The position numbers and the translations under genes are program-made. 64,000 bases of DNA from Stratiolaelaps scimitus (lineage: Eukaryota; Arthropoda; Arachnida; Mesostigmata; Laelapidae), in the NCBI GenBank assembly GCA_019614645.1, contig JABWDB010000001.1, forward strand, positions 27,273,501 to 27,337,500. Reading direction: 5' to 3'. The notes beneath the pieces were generated by a model. That model made no database searches. It was not told where the DNA came from and saw only the letters and a list, made by a program, of their open reading frames with translations. Below are positions 26,270 through 39,035 of this stretch, piece after piece. Each line of letters begins with the position of its first letter. The stretch's first letter is position 1.

Positions 26270-27120
26270 GTCCTCCATTCGGTTGTAATCTGGGTTACCA
26301 GCTCGGGCCACTCCATATTCTACTGTGATGGAAGACCTAACGGACTGTTGGTGAGGTGATGTGAGATTTTGCAAAGAACCCCCTAGAAATACAACACATT
26401 GCCGACCGTCGTCCGATATCCATCTGCACTGAGATGACTGAAACTCAACTAGTAACCTAGTTTTGTACATGTTGAGGGGTCTGAGGGGTCAGAGGACAAC
26501 GCCTTGGAAATACCTTGAAGGTTATTGATCCTTGCGAGGGTTTCTATGCTTGCGTCCTTTTTCGCTTCAAATTGAAGGAATATATCGTGGGGAAGCAAGA
26601 CGACTTGTAGTGTGGGATGTCATTGGTTATAAATCTGGAAACACTCACGTATGTAATAAAACAAACGACTGAAGACCGAACCTTGCGGAGCATCAGGCGA
26701 AGCCTTTAAGCTGTCGGAGCGAACGTTTCGGATGTGTGCTGGAATAGATCTGTTACCTATTATAGATAAGATAAAAACCATCTCGTCCATTCCCAGGTGA
26801 GTCAGTGGAGTTAGCAGACCATAACATTGCAAGGAATCAAAGGTCTTGTAGAAGTCGAAACATTCGTTAAAGCCCCTTGAGAAAGATGTCACTAACTGAG
26901 CCGACACCGTCGGACCATCCACGACGAACGAACTCAGGTGATGTCACTGAGAACTAGAACAGTATCTACCACTATAGCGAACTTATTGGCGTAAGCTGAA
27001 ACTTGATTCTCGACGCACCGCTCGAAAAGTTTCGCCATAAAGCTCATGGGAGCTATAGGTCGATAACTACTCAGGGTCAAACGATTGCCCTTATCCTTAC
27101 AACAGGAATTACGTAAAGCA
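26270..27120 (-). pseudogene. Non-LTR retrotransposon reverse transcriptase relic
   Basis: From 27120 on the minus strand one reads LSSYRPIAPMSFMAKLFERC and VENQVSAYANK, matching the fingers region of LINE reverse transcriptases ('nYRPIsLls.l.KllErii...l'). At 26860-26640 follow FDFYKTFDSLQCYGLLTPL and APQGSVFSRLF, matching the palm 'DfsKAFDsv.h..Ll.kL' and the 'GvPQGSvLgPlLF' block. At about 26330-26270 ITVEYGVARAGNPDYNRME resembles the later 'vrP.leY...vW.p......l' region. The FADD catalytic motif is not seen, and frames shift between blocks with stops, so it is inactive. The blocks fit the CR1/Jockey-like group, but the clade is a guess. Confidence 0.75.
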
Positions 27121-27240
27121 ATTTTAAATCCTCCGCGAAACCCGCTTAATTGATAGACATATTATATCATTGAATATATTAGGTTTACCCAGAAAAAAAA
27201 CGCACACATATATTTCAATATCGGCTAAACCAAGTAAGTT

Positions 27241-27383
27241 AAAACAAAGATTTTTTAGTACGAGTTAGAGGTATGCACCTCTTCTATTTATATACTGGTC
27301 CCAAAGTTACCTGAGGTTACCATCCTGAGATCAGCACCCCGAGTTCCATTCATACGCGCGCCCCGGAAAAAAATCTTTGTTTT
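27241..27383. repeat. 16-bp perfect inverted repeat, 143-bp foldback unit
   Basis: The arm aaaacaaagatttttt at 27241-27256 is the exact reverse complement of aaaaaatctttgtttt at 27368-27383. The interior holds a smaller hairpin, gaggtatgcacctc near 27269. It could be a short foldback element; no target duplication is evident. Confidence 0.6.
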
Positions 27384-30300
27384 CGCTCACCAATAAGTCA
27401 ACTTATATACGAGGCCTGCTCACTGGCTCCGGTCAATACAAGTTTGAAAGATATGTAAATTGGATAATAGTTACACATACCAACAAAAAAGCAGACTTAT
27501 CACCTTTAATCTCTCGGCCTGTCCTCAACAGTGCTAGTTGAATTAACAGATCTACTCTCAAGCTGAACAGCTGCTAACTTTTATCGAAGAAATCGTGAGG
27601 CCACATTTGCATTTAAATTATATGTGGGGCTAGCCTATAAGCGCTGTGTCCCTGTGCGCTGCCCACTGGCATCTTACATAAAGGAACAGCACAAGAGCGG
27701 TTTTTTTAAGACGCTTGACGAAAACGACAAAGCCTAAAAATGCTGTCCATAAGTTTAAGGGTTGTTTCTCTGTCTTCCACAACCATTCGATGCGTAACAC
27801 ATACGAAGTGGTTCGGTGTATTGTGACCACTGAGTCCAATCGAGTCTGGTCAATATTGCACGGTCGAGCTCCATATGTACGTATTCTGGAATATCGTATA
27901 ATTGCATTGGTGTTCGTACATGCAGAGTGGTCGTGTTGCCATAGATAAATTACAGGTGAACAAAGGTCAGTTATGATTGCCTTGTTGTCCTGACGTTATT
28001 TGTCAGACCGTTACCGCCATTGGCAAATTAATGCTCCATTATGCTGACAGATTTGTTGTCAAAACAGTGGATGTGAGTTGGTTGGCTGCCGGGTCGTGTA
28101 ACACATGGAATCATTTGCGACTGCTAGAAGAGGAAGGGCGAAATGCAACTGACCATCAAGCACTTACGGGTTCCGTCTCGCATCTCGATTGTCAGTGTTC
28201 ACCGGTTGGCTACATGGTACAATATGAGTATGAGCAGCGTGTGCACTATATATAAATGAGTGTTAGTGTTGAGCAACCGCTGGCCGACTCACCAAACACG
28301 TCTGGGGTCGGCATACCCACATAGGCATGTGGATTACGCCTTTCCAGCTGTGGGCCGCAGAATCTTGTTTCGACATTTGGCTATGATTTCTCTCTTTCTC
28401 TTCCTTAATGCACTGGTAATGACGAATCCGTATACAAAGTCGTACGTTTGTTATCCCCCAAAGGCAAGATGTGATCTACAGAGACTAATATGATATTGTA
28501 ATTCTTAACTGCTATGTTTGTGCTAATGTTTGACGAGTGGCTGAATTGAGCAGTATGTTCTCGGTCATTATGCATGTATTCATGTTGTGACGGCCAATAA
28601 ATATGATAAATAAAAAGCTATCAGTTTGGACGTGGTTCGTCAGGGTGCAAAGGCTCCCAGCCGGTTAAGATCTCACACTCAGAGAGTAGATGGTATAGAA
28701 CGGCAGCATAACGCCTACTTAGTGGTAGCATAAAATAAAGGAAGTATGCCATGCTCTAGCTGGTAGGAGGTCAGCGTTTCGTACATTACTCAATGCGGAC
28801 ACAAGAAACCAATTTGCGAAAAAAAAACCATTTCATCTTACATTTCAACGCTCCAACATTATTCGCCAATAGTGTCTCTTGTTCCAGTGCTATTGTTACA
28901 CTGTCTAGTCGTTTGCGCATGCGCGACATCATTCAATGTAAACGTTACAACTTAAGATGCGCATTGTGTTGGTTGGATCACCCGCAGACTTTCTTCTTGT
29001 CGTCTGCCAAGCGTACAAATAGCTTAGATTTAGAGCAGAATAGAATCTAGATGGCCATCCCATAGAGGATTGAATCAAGCAAACGTCGTTTAATATTTTC
29101 CCTTATACTCGAGCACTGCTCTCAATCTCCCCTTCTCTCTATCTCTCTCTCTCCATCGGGATGAATATTCGTAGCCTCCGGCTGTGTCCAATCAACCAAA
29201 CGCTCGTAGTGCTGAGTCTTTCAAAAGCAAAAGCTTTTACGAGAGACTGGCTACACATCGGAATAACCAAGAATAGTGGCAGCAGCCGTTCCCACCGCAC
29301 ACGTCTTGCTTTGAAGCGGCGGAACAACAAAACATACAGAAGAGTCGCATGCCGCTAGGTATAAATTGACCACACGTCACCGAGCGAAGCACGTTAAGAC
29401 GAAGTGCTGATGCGCATAGAACAAAATGGGCCGCGTTGTCAACTGCGTCGATAAGAATGTCAGGGCTGCCAGATAAGCTGCTCATCTCGAAATGTCCTCT
29501 CAAACGGGCGTCTCGTCACATTGGTCGTAAGATGAACATTTTTCTGTATCAAGTAAGAGCCTGAATAAAGATCATAGCTAGTTGCAGGCTATTCCAGAGC
29601 ATTAATTGGGTTAGCGATCTAGAGACGGAGAGGAAGGACAACGAAATCGACTCAGCCAACCAATGGTTGGTGTTCCGCCGTGCTCAATCTATGATGTTCA
29701 CAGTTTGTGCAGCAACGTGAACAGTTCTTCAGCGGGCTCGACGGTTAATCCAAAAAAAGGTTGATCAGCAAATTGGCATGTGGCGATAGTCACAGTTAGA
29801 TAGGGAAAAACGTGACGCCGCTATAAAAGACTTGGGTATGGATTCACAGCAGGCTTGCTCTATATAATATATATTCATATAAAATAATGAAATGACGAAG
29901 GTGCTATTTTTACTTCTGATGAGAACAGTGCACAGAAATCGTACTTTGATCATATGTAGGCCAGCTACAACGGACGGATGGCTGCATCATTTTTCATGTG
30001 CCGCGAGAAGGCATAATCAGTGCATCTGATCCTCCTGAGAGCTGCAACAGCGTCCGTACGTTTAACCTGTGACCTTTCTAATTTACAAGTCGCTTAATAG
30101 TCATGTACAACCAAGTTTCTGTTCGTTAACCTGACTATCCTCTGGCGGCCAAAGCAGAGAACCATATTTGTACGTGTTTTAGTTTTCGTGTACATGGACA
30201 CGACATCATAACAACACGGCGAAATTTACCTGAAATATGAGATCTACATTGGCCCTGTCCCCAGATGTCGTGAAATATAGCGTTAATCAGAATCATCCCA

Positions 30301-30510
30301 AATACACGACCGGCTGTATTCTACAGCTCAATCGGAAACACTCCGCTTGGATCTTCTGCTCTTCAGTTATGGATCGATTTGCACATTCCTCCACTGCACA
30401 TCGGCGCCGGTTTCTCCTCGCCGCTAAATATAATAATTTTACGTTTTCTACCGCATGCTAGTCAGCAATTAGCTACGTATTGTATGATAATAGATACTAT
30501 TATAATAAGC
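27384..30510. other. No gene recognised
   Basis: Several open stretches of 60-92 codons (for example 27977-28255 +, 28793-29050 +, 29237-29503 -) have no motif and no consistent strand. A CT-rich tract lies at about 29128-29155. I see no SINE tail or transposase block in these 3 kb. Confidence 0.35.
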
Positions 30511-30537
30511 TCAGCTGAGAGTCAGCCCGAAAACCTG
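30511..30537 (+). mobile_element. Isolated 3' hairpin motif of SINE family B
   Basis: The segment tcagctgagagtcagcccga followed by aaacct matches the last 25 or so bases of family B elements. The upstream SINE body is not visible, so this is an extremely 5'-truncated copy or the remnant of one. Confidence 0.5.
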
Positions 30538-30780
30538 TAAGCCCAGCTGACGGCATTGATCCTGTTGGGGAAAAGGTACGGCCTGATTATGCCAACCAGT
30601 AGTTACAATTTGCTCAATCTTGTAGCGTTCCGCTATCGTTCATCTCTGTGTGATTTTCTCTAGTACAATATTTACTCTAATAGTATTTATTCGAGTATCT
30701 ATTAGTATTATTTATAAAGGCGGGCATACATTCTTCTGTTCGAATTCCGTAGAACACATATGGGGCTTAAATGCGAAGGC
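30538..30780. other. Spacer between two family B SINE pieces
   Basis: AT-rich near 30660-30720, otherwise featureless. Confidence 0.35.
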
Positions 30781-30915
30781 GCAACGGTGGAGGTCGAACC
30801 GCGCATTTACGTGTCTCGGGGGCGTGTGAGGGGTCCATATTATGAAGCAATGCCGAAAGCAGTTGCGTGGACGTTAAATGTTGGCTGAGAATCTGCCCGG
30901 AAAATTCACTTTAGG
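30781..30915 (+). mobile_element. SINE family B copy
   Basis: A decayed B box (ggaggtcgaaccgcgcattt) is followed by gaggggtccatattatgaag, then gcagttgcgtggacgttaaa and tgttggctgagaatctgccc with ggaaaattcact. The blocks are collinear with the copy at 60338. Confidence 0.7.
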
Positions 30916-31079
30916 ACACGTATGGTTTTAGGTAATACGAACGTAGTTTCGAACCACGACGCACAGCACCCCCAGGGTCAAAAATAATTAAGAACAAAAA
31001 AAATACGGACGGGTGCTTGCTGTCCATTGTCAACTCTTGCTGGTTCTTGCTAAGTGGGACTTTCTAATTCGTTACGAGA

Positions 31080-31990
31080 GCTACCTCTTCGTGGTCTCAA
31101 GTATCTGAAGAAGGAAGTTTTTCTCTCCGCTGTTGTTGCACCACGACCGGCGCGCGTTCTTTCGCTGCCGTGCGGAGTTATTTGAACGTGTTTCCCAACG
31201 GGAGAGTTCCCTTCGTTCGTACATCTCGCATCTGGAAGATGCGGCCATGCGATTCGTATTTGTATGGGATTATCTTATGGCTGTGTTCACTTCCACACGA
31301 CCCACTTGCAACGATTGCAAGCGAGTGTAGCTTGCTTAGCCTTGCCAATCAGGTAGGTAGCAGCTACAGCAATGCCGTTCCGTGATAGTGATGGTGGCCA
31401 TGACGGCGGTCGAGAGTAAAAGTCATAGATGAAATATGCTGTATGTCGGCCGTCGCTGGCAACATACAGAGGCGTTTGGTTGCAATCACAGCGAGATGAG
31501 GCCTTGCACGCGGCCTTCGTCGACCCGACTGCTTTGCTCCGCGTAGGTGGTGGGCTGCAATGGGAAAGAAATACGGGGCGGCAGAAAGAGTCGCGGTTCT
31601 TGGCGATCACGACGAACGAACGGGGCAGGCGACGAGACAGACGTGCCTTGAGATAACCAAAACGAACAAGTGCGCAAAAGCGAACTCGTCGGTGCGCTGG
31701 AAACGAAAACCGTGAGGGAATTTGGTGGGACAACCATCGAGTAATGTGGCAATATGAACTAGGACTTTGAAGACACCAAGGTGTTTCGAAACAATGCCAA
31801 GGCTAACGTCAGACGCCGACGATAAAATAAATGGCGGAAGCAGGCTGGCACAATTATCTGATTTGAGTCGCCTCCTAGTCAATCGGTTGCCGTCTGGAAG
31901 AGCATGAATGGCTGCGAATGGCTGTTTCTTGTTTCTTGGAAATCCCGATCTTGCGGGCGAACAAATGGGAGAAATTGGGCGGTGTCGTTG
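31080..31990. other. GC- and CpG-rich island with overlapping open stretches
   Basis: This is the largest GC-rich patch. Frames are open on both strands (148 codons at 31287-31733 -, 91 at 31607-31882 -, 88 at 31486-31752 -, 75 at 31429-31656 +). One minus-strand string near 31470, TPLYVASDGRHTA, resembles the core of an ankyrin repeat, but no second repeat unit is visible, so I do not call a protein. The island could hold a promoter and first exon. Confidence 0.3.
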
Positions 31991-32431
31991 AATCGTCGAC
32001 GATTGCTCTGTTCATCATTTTGCAATAGAATGCCCCATGCAAATGTCCATGTCGAAACGTGTGTCTGTGTCACGCTTCTATCGTGGTTAGATTAGTTGGT
32101 AAGGTTTTCCGCACGCAAAGCTCGCTTAATATCAAATGGCTACATCACATGTCTGACAGGAAGCGAAGTACGTCTGGAGCCACCAGTGCCGTGGACGTCA
32201 TCTGCGTCAAACAGCAGACAACACAGCAGTCGCTAGCGGAAGGCTCATAAAATCGCAGCGCCAATAAAAGATTGGACTATATCAATATTTCATTCTCACG
32301 GCTAGAATTAGCAGGTTAATAAAGAGAACGACGCTGACAGTACTAGGTCGATTCCTAGCTACCCATCTAATATAACGACAATAGATTTGCCGGTGCCGTA
32401 AACTGTTTATATGCTGCATAAAAGAACGTCA
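31991..32431. other. No gene recognised
   Basis: Open stretches of about 60 codons overlap on both strands without motif. Confidence 0.3.
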
Positions 32432-32490
32432 CATATCGAGAACTTAAGTGTTGTAAAAAACTGCACTTCAATTTAATAAACCAAAACTTT
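32432..32490 (+). mobile_element. SINE family A, 3' tail fragment
   Basis: The segment gagaacttaagtgttgtaaa, then ctgcacttcaatttaataaa and ccaaaac match the 3' end of family A. It lies 120 bp upstream of, and in the same orientation as, a longer copy. Confidence 0.65.
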
Positions 32491-32610
32491 GTATTGTGTT
32501 CAATATACGTTTATGGTCAACTTTTAGTCTGCAGTCCCCCTACATAAAAGGTCTCGAGGTTGTAACCAGATAGTTCCTCGGAAAATCATTGCCGGTAAAA
32601 TTACATTCAT

Positions 32611-32760
32611 CCCGCTCAGCGCAGTGGCTTCGACTGCTAAGTCTCTGGCAGTAAAAAGCCAGAGGCTGTAGGCTCGAGTGTCGTGTCGTGACGTATAAGA
32701 GAACTTAAGCATTGTAAAACTGCAGTTCCTTTAATAAACTAGTAAAGCTTTACCTTTACC
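32611..32760 (+). mobile_element. SINE family A, near full length
   Basis: An A-box-like gcgcagtggcttcgactgct, a stem agtctctggc...gccagaggct, and a B-box-like gtaggctcgagtgtcgtgtc are followed by agagaacttaagcattgtaa and tgcagttcctttaataaact with agtaaagctttacc. This matches the copy at 2661 over its whole length and supports the tRNA origin of the family. Confidence 0.75.
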
Positions 32761-35407
32761 GCGATGTGGATCCACCCTCTTTCATGCTACCGTAAAAAAT
32801 GGTTCACGTCGTCACCTCTCCTCACACCGATTATATATCGTTTTGAACGCGTTATATCGTTATATAGCTTTATATTGTACCGTTTGTGCAACTATTGTAA
32901 GCTAATAGTTTGTCGAAAATGTCGTGCATTGTCCTTTTAATGAAAGTAGCAGGAAAAGCGTTTTGGTTCGTGGAACCGCCGAGTCAACACTAATCACTTG
33001 CGACCTGACCGAGAATCCACTGTCTACGGGCCTGCGACACCGCTAGAGTAATTTGACCACTTCGGCTGGCGATGCGGCCGGTCGCGTCTAATGAGATCTC
33101 TGCGTGTGGGCAACCCTGTCGATTAGTAGATGGGCCGGGCGGTACGGTCGTGGCGTGGTGCCGGCAACGTAATATGGACTCTAGTGATAATAGTAGCTCG
33201 TATACTTGAGTTCCTTGCTTCCTACCTGCACTCCTTAGCTGTCCCACCTCCTCCTTAGCGTTGGAAGCGGCGACGTCATCCGGCGCGTAATAATTGACAA
33301 CATCACTAAGCAGGAGGCACTCACTGGAAGCCTAGCCCCGGGCAGGATACTATATATCGGCTGCATATAAAGAACACTTGCATGACGCTTACTGCGTCGT
33401 GTTGAGGCAGACCAACCATCTGGTGCATCCAATGCAACCCTATTGCATGAAGAGACGTATGCTAAGTGGGGGCTGGGTTGAAGGTAAAACGAATGAAGGT
33501 ACGCCTTCAATATTCAGCGTTCATCGAGGTGCCAGCGACGATGGAGCACGCGTTCACGAAAACGAATGCGTTTACATCAACCTAGACCAATCTACATCCG
33601 ATCCACATAAACGGACATCGGACGATAGAGGCGAAAAACTCATTCCCATTCTGACAACATTCTGTTGTGCTACTGCTATTGATATCGTTCCCCCTAAGAG
33701 TTCACGGTGTTGTTGTCGTTGCTGTCATTATTGGTGTTCTACTTTGATTATCTAGGTTCTGCGTCAGCAGTCAAAGGGAGAGAACAAGCGTGGGGTGTGC
33801 TTAAACACGGTGAAAAATGAAGGAATTAGTTAGAATATAGCGGTTCGCCTGGATGGACGGAACAATGAAAGCAACGAGCACTAGCGGAAGTTCTAGCAGC
33901 CCACGATATTATGTGCATGTGGGAGAGTCTACGTGGGCGTCCGTTGAAATTATTCTGTCCTATAGATAATTGAATTATAGCCGATTGTGTGCATTTGCGC
34001 AATTGCCAAAGTGGTGTATTGCGTAGTCCTGACAGAGAAGCCAATGAGCCGTAGGCGACCTCTTATTGACCTGATATATATAGAGACTGATCGGCTTGGT
34101 GGCGATTCGCATTCGCATCCTACAATTGATAACTACAAGGCCACAATAATTGTGACCAAAGACAATCGGTTAATCAAATGATGAACGTATGTGTTGTAAT
34201 ATGCCCGCATATATTTCAATATCTTCAGGTCGCCTATTGTTGAATTATTTAGGGTGGCTGTTTTGTGACGCGCGTGGTGGTCTAGTGCATCAGGCTGATT
34301 TCGCGGGAAACGTTTCGGCTTCTGCTTCGGGTGGAGCATAAATGGGCCACTTCATACTGCCTGTGTCAATAAGAGAATGGCTAAGTACTGCTAGACGCCT
34401 GTAGAGATAGGTGTAAAGTTGAGCAGTTTCTGGAGCAGAACAAGGGCAGTGTGCACTACATCTCAGTGTCGCAGAGTAACATCAGTTTACGGCAGTTATC
34501 GTTGGCGGCCAATGGCTTAAAGGTTGTGTCTATTTTAAATCCACAACTCTGACTATGGTGCCGTAATGAGATTGATCTGAATTACGTCCTTGCCAATATA
34601 TTGAATAATTCGAAATATCCATCCGGGGATAAGCGCAAGCACGGGACCTGCTATAACCTTCCAATTAGCCATTGAAGATTGATTCGCTGACTGAAAGCTA
34701 ACAATATACGCAGTTGTGCCATAATACATATAAATCAAGACCACGCTGATACTGTGTCCAGAAGCTTTGCTCGAGATGCGTTTGAAAAGTGAAACATAAG
34801 GTCTATAGTAATGACATTAGCAGGATGCTCGAAAGGATATCCGTGCGTGTGGATCTTACATAACAATAAATTACACAAGGCTATCAATTTGCCAGTTCAC
34901 TGAAAGCCGTTCTCGTCGATGGACAGCCGTTGTTCTTGCATTTGACAGTTGCCTAGGATGCCATTGAGAACGAATGTTCACAAAGGTCTCCCTAAATATC
35001 GGCGGTTTTGAAGGTCAATTGATTCCGGGTTCATTCCCGGTGTTTTCCTCCTTACGACGGCTAATGAGCTAATCTCCTCTTCCGTTCCATGGCTTCCCTT
35101 GCTTTCAACCTAAACTTTACTGTGCTTTCGTAACGACACAAAAAGTTTTAATCGCATTTTTACGTCGTGTATAGAAAGGGCTTTACTGCAACGCATGTTC
35201 CTTGGCAAGATGTGCTGCCCTAGACAACGAGAGCGGGATGAATCGAGAAAATAATGGAACCTCAAAGCCTCCTGCCTGCCAAAGAATATATGGACAGTAA
35301 TGACACATTGTTGGTAATATTCGTTTTGGGGGATTAATATTGGATGTCACCGCTTAATGGATGCTTTGCATGCACCGAAATGAGTGCTGAAACAAGCTGG
35401 CGAAACT
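32761..35407. other. No gene recognised; possible decayed tRNA-like motifs
   Basis: A 125-codon plus-strand frame at 33378-33755 is overlapped by a 91-codon minus frame and has no motif. Two isolated pol III-like boxes occur, gcgtggtggtctagtgcat near 34270 and gggttcattccc near 35028, each without its partner box. They may be SINE remnants. Confidence 0.3.
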
Positions 35408-35475
35408 GCCGCGGTGGCGAAGCGGATTGAACACCACAGAAGCTCCATTCATGGGATCCCGGGGTCAGATCCCTT
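35408..35475 (+). mobile_element. Decayed tRNA-like SINE head
   Basis: The segment has an A-box-like gcggtggcgaagcggattga and, about 45 bases on, a B-box-like ggggtcagatccc. The spacing suits a tRNA-derived promoter. No acceptor stem closes, so it is not a tRNA gene, and the tail does not match families A-C. Confidence 0.4.
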
Positions 35476-37361
35476 GGGATCTGTATAAGGCTATTGATTT
35501 CGTTGAAAATATTTGACGTTCTAATAATCAGCTGACAAAGCAGCCATGTTTGACCAACACGAATACCGTGACTCTCCCTACCCACCATGTCATATATTCA
35601 AAATGGTCCCCAGCGCTCTACGAGCAAGGCCTTCAGCTGCGCGGTTCATAAACCAGCTCATTCGTAGTAAAATATTATTACTTACCTATAATATTGCTCA
35701 TCTTGTTTTCGTTTCTTCGATGTGCCAAAAATCGTCGCTTGTTTGCTGCCAAACACGGCCCTTACCCACACAAGCCCCTCATACGATCTGGATTTTGGGT
35801 ACACGTCGTTGTATTTTTTAAATCATACACCAGGTATTCTTAGGCTACGTCCCGAGTTTACATAATTTTTGGTTACGCGGATGCCTACCGTGGCCTAATT
35901 TTTGGATGGCTAATTCTTTTGTAGCGCACTTTAGCGCACCGTAAGAGATTCATGGGAACACGAAAGTAGTCGTGAAACAGTAGGTGACGGAAATTCCGGT
36001 AGATAAGGTTATGGGGTTATATTTGGAGTCGCACAGCGTCTCGCTTCCTTACATTCCGCAGTACGAACAATTATGCGCCGGTTGCCACTAAAACCACTAG
36101 ATAACTCTCATATATGACATCTATTGTATTATTTACATGAATCGCTTATGTAATTTCTATATGCGATGAATCGCTCAGCTGGAGCAATTAAGGAACGTCG
36201 CTCGTTTGTCAAGAGAGATGTCTGAGTTGCACCGGTCACCGTGATATCGGGTGCGGGTCCCTTCGCACCGTTGACAGCGACAGTTCTCTCTTGGGTGATG
36301 GTATCCGGGTAAGAGGCAGATCGCACAGTGAAACCTGTGGACTGCGTACCGAGTCACGATCGGTTCTAGCACTCTCTTCCCAAATTAGTCGTATTCCGCA
36401 TGAAGCACAGCGGACCGCTTTTAAGTGAAATAGGTGCAGCGCACTTTTGAATGAGAGCTTCCGCAGGCCATATTTTCTTGTGGCTGTCACCAGCGCCTTA
36501 TGAGTTCTTTTGGTATATGTGGTCGCTAAAGCATCGCCCGCTTGATGTCAGCGTAATTCCCAATTAAGGAATAAACGTACTTTGAGAACTCTGCCTCCTA
36601 TGTGGAATGAGCATGTGGCAGCTAGAGGGTCCCCACGTCACAACCGCATCGCCCCGATCTTTTGCTTATTTTATCTACCTATATAATATCTAATTTTGTC
36701 TATTATCTATATGTTGTACCTTTAGGCGTAATGCTTTACGGTACAACAGTCACCGAAGTGCATCCATGTTTTTTTTTTTGTTTTAGTTGTGAAATTCATT
36801 CATTCAGTTGACGGTACATTGACGGAACTCCAGTTATGCAATGCGTAAGCTGTCGTAAAAATAATAGAGCAAGTGTTTAAGTGTGGAACGAGATACCTTG
36901 CTATATTTAAAGGTTTAAAGCAAAATTTCCTTTACTTCGCGTTAGACTTTTTTATCGGACGTGAGCTGCATGATGTCCTGATGGCTTCACACAGTGAGTA
37001 ATCGATATGCGAGAACATGAGGGCTAAACTCTTTTAAGGCATAAAGGCCCACAACTCCGTGGCTCGACGGGTCATCCTTCTGTCAACTGCAGAAATGGGA
37101 AAATACTCCAGTGAAGTAGTACGATGGAGAATCGGTAGCGCAGTCTGAATTTGACATAGCTTGCTTATGGGAAGGATGTCGTATCTGTGAAAGATATCCG
37201 AAACCGAGTCCGAGCGGGTTCTCCCGAAAATTGGCAGGAAGAACATAGTTCAGGATAACCTCGACTCTAAGAGTTATTACTTCGTAGCCGCTGCTTCAGA
37301 TAAAGATAGCCTAACACAGCTACAGTATTAGCAACATATTGTAGATAAAAAGAATGGTAAA
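35476..37361. other. No gene recognised
   Basis: Open stretches at 35546-35821 (+) and 36129-36490 (-, several frames) show no motif. A poly-T run lies near 36769. Confidence 0.35.
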
Positions 37362-37440
37362 TGGTAAATCTTTATTGGTTTATTTAAGGAGCTGCAATTT
37401 TTCAATGCTTAAGCTCTCTTATGTGTCACAGAAGGCTCTC
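37362..37440 (-). mobile_element. SINE family A, 3' part
   Basis: On the minus strand the copy reads acataagagagcttaagcat, tgaaaaattgcagctcctta and aataaaccaataaagattta followed by ccatttacc. The tail is very close to that at 2661, while the sequence upstream of 37440 only vaguely resembles the tRNA-like head. Confidence 0.7.
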
Positions 37441-38040
37441 AACTGGGAGCCCAAGCCCTCTCAGACGTCTCAATGAGGCGATAACAGCATAACTTTTAGA
37501 TGTGAGGATCTCCAAATAAGCCTGATATTTGAGCGTCTCATGGATCATTAGGCTGAGGCATTTAGTGGCCGGAGATATCGGGACCCTTTCCTACAGAATA
37601 GAATAGGGTCCATCCTTAAACAATGGATCACGCGAAACAGCGTAAGGCATGTTTAATTCGCGTTGACGGCAAGGCATCTAAACATCTTAGATGTCGACTG
37701 AGTCATCCGTATCATGTATTATCGTAGGTATAAACCATACGATGATCATGCCTAAACATTTCTTCTTTTAGCCTTTGTTTGTTCTGTAGAATAAAGTGTA
37801 TTGCATTGTATATAATACGGTAACATATAACAGATGACAAGCCGATCGCTCTCGGACCTTCAAAGATGATCTTCATCTCTTTCATCCAATTGTAGACTCT
37901 GCGCAAGAAGCTTCCCATAAGAAGCTTTATCATGGCAGAAAACTAAGTATCACTGAAGTTTGCGAACTTAGAAGTCTCCCTTAACATCTAGCGAGCTCAT
38001 TTAAACGAGCTTAATTACAGTGTCGAAATAAGTATTTTAT
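37441..38040. other. No gene recognised
   Basis: Nothing classifiable; a 73-codon minus frame at 37712-37933 has no motif. Confidence 0.35.
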
Positions 38041-38296
38041 TGTTTTCAAAATTACAATGGTCTTGTATGAACGTGTCTTATATAAAAACTACAACGAGTG
38101 GTTATAACAATTTCACCTTCTCCGCGAGGCTGCCTAGGGAAGGTACAGCGGCACAAGTCGCTGCGTGGTATCTGGGGCACGCCTCACCACATCTCATACA
38201 GCATCGGATGGAGTGTAAAACCCCTGTTATAACCCTAGTTATAACTACTCCTTGTAGCTTTTATATCATACAAGACCATTGCAATTTTTGAAAACA
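38041..38296. mobile_element. Non-autonomous inverted-repeat element (MITE-like)
   Basis: The left end tgttttcaaaattacaatgg, then tcttgtatga, is matched in reverse complement by the right end (tgttttcaaaaattgcaatgg when reversed, 38296 inward). The arms stay alignable for about 60 bp through ctacaacgagtggttataac versus ctacaaggagtagttataac, with a 9-bp insertion in the left arm. The 256-bp unit has no coding capacity. No clear target duplication flanks it, so the superfamily is undetermined. Confidence 0.8.
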
Positions 38297-39035
38297 CAAA
38301 TATATATTATATATATTATACTATAATTATTTTAATATTGTGAATTTATTTAAAAACTATTCGACATAAAAATTAAATTGTTTGTTGCATTATCACCATG
38401 AATGTCACATCGTTTGCTCCATTACTAATGCGCCACCCACCGATCCGGCGATCGTCTTTGGCTGTCAGGCTGTGTCGAAACGACGAATGCGAGGTTTAAA
38501 AAAAGGCACGACTCCATTATATTTTGGCCTCTTTTTGATTGTTTCTTCTCAAGCGAAATAGCCGAGATTTACACCCGGGCCTAGCAAACTCAAGATTCAC
38601 TCTCTCTCTCTCTCTCTGTCGCTCTCATAAGAGCCTTCTGGCTCGGGTGTAAAAAAACGGTCGGTTGGTTCATCTGAGCAGACGTCGACATATCGCAGTG
38701 AGGCCTATTTTATTTTTGGAACGGGGGGGCAGGCTCGGTACACTTGGCGAAATAGCTACGCCAAGCCACCAAGCTACGAAAGAAAACATACTGTCGCAAC
38801 TCAAGCAAAGGAACGAAGAGGCATGAGAGCCGAGAGCACGGTTAAAATTGGAAAGGAATAAGTGAATCCAATTCGATTTCGGGCTGGCCTGCACTACACG
38901 CACGTTGACGCTCGGTCGAGAATTCAATGCCTGTTTTAGATGTCTGCTCCTTTATCAACAGAGCTGCTAGGGTTTGACACGTCAACAATCTTGCGGGAGA
39001 GTTGGTCGGTCGACGAATCCCTAAAATATCGACAG
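38297..39035. other. No gene recognised; (TC)n tract
   Basis: AT-rich to about 38400, then a (TC)n tract at 38598-38620. An 85-codon open stretch at 38670-38927 (-) has no motif. Confidence 0.4.

Noticed and set aside
27150..27460. Mariner-like terminal repeat strings (taggtttacccag, tacgaggcctgctca)
   Set aside because: They do not form a matching inverted pair and no transposase lies between them.
31287..31733. Ankyrin-repeat-like string TPLYVASDGRHTA
   Set aside because: Only one partial repeat core is present and no adjacent repeat units follow; the region is GC-rich and open in many frames.
35408..35475. Possible functional tRNA gene
   Set aside because: A- and B-box-like motifs exist but the acceptor stem does not pair; it is better explained as a decayed SINE head.
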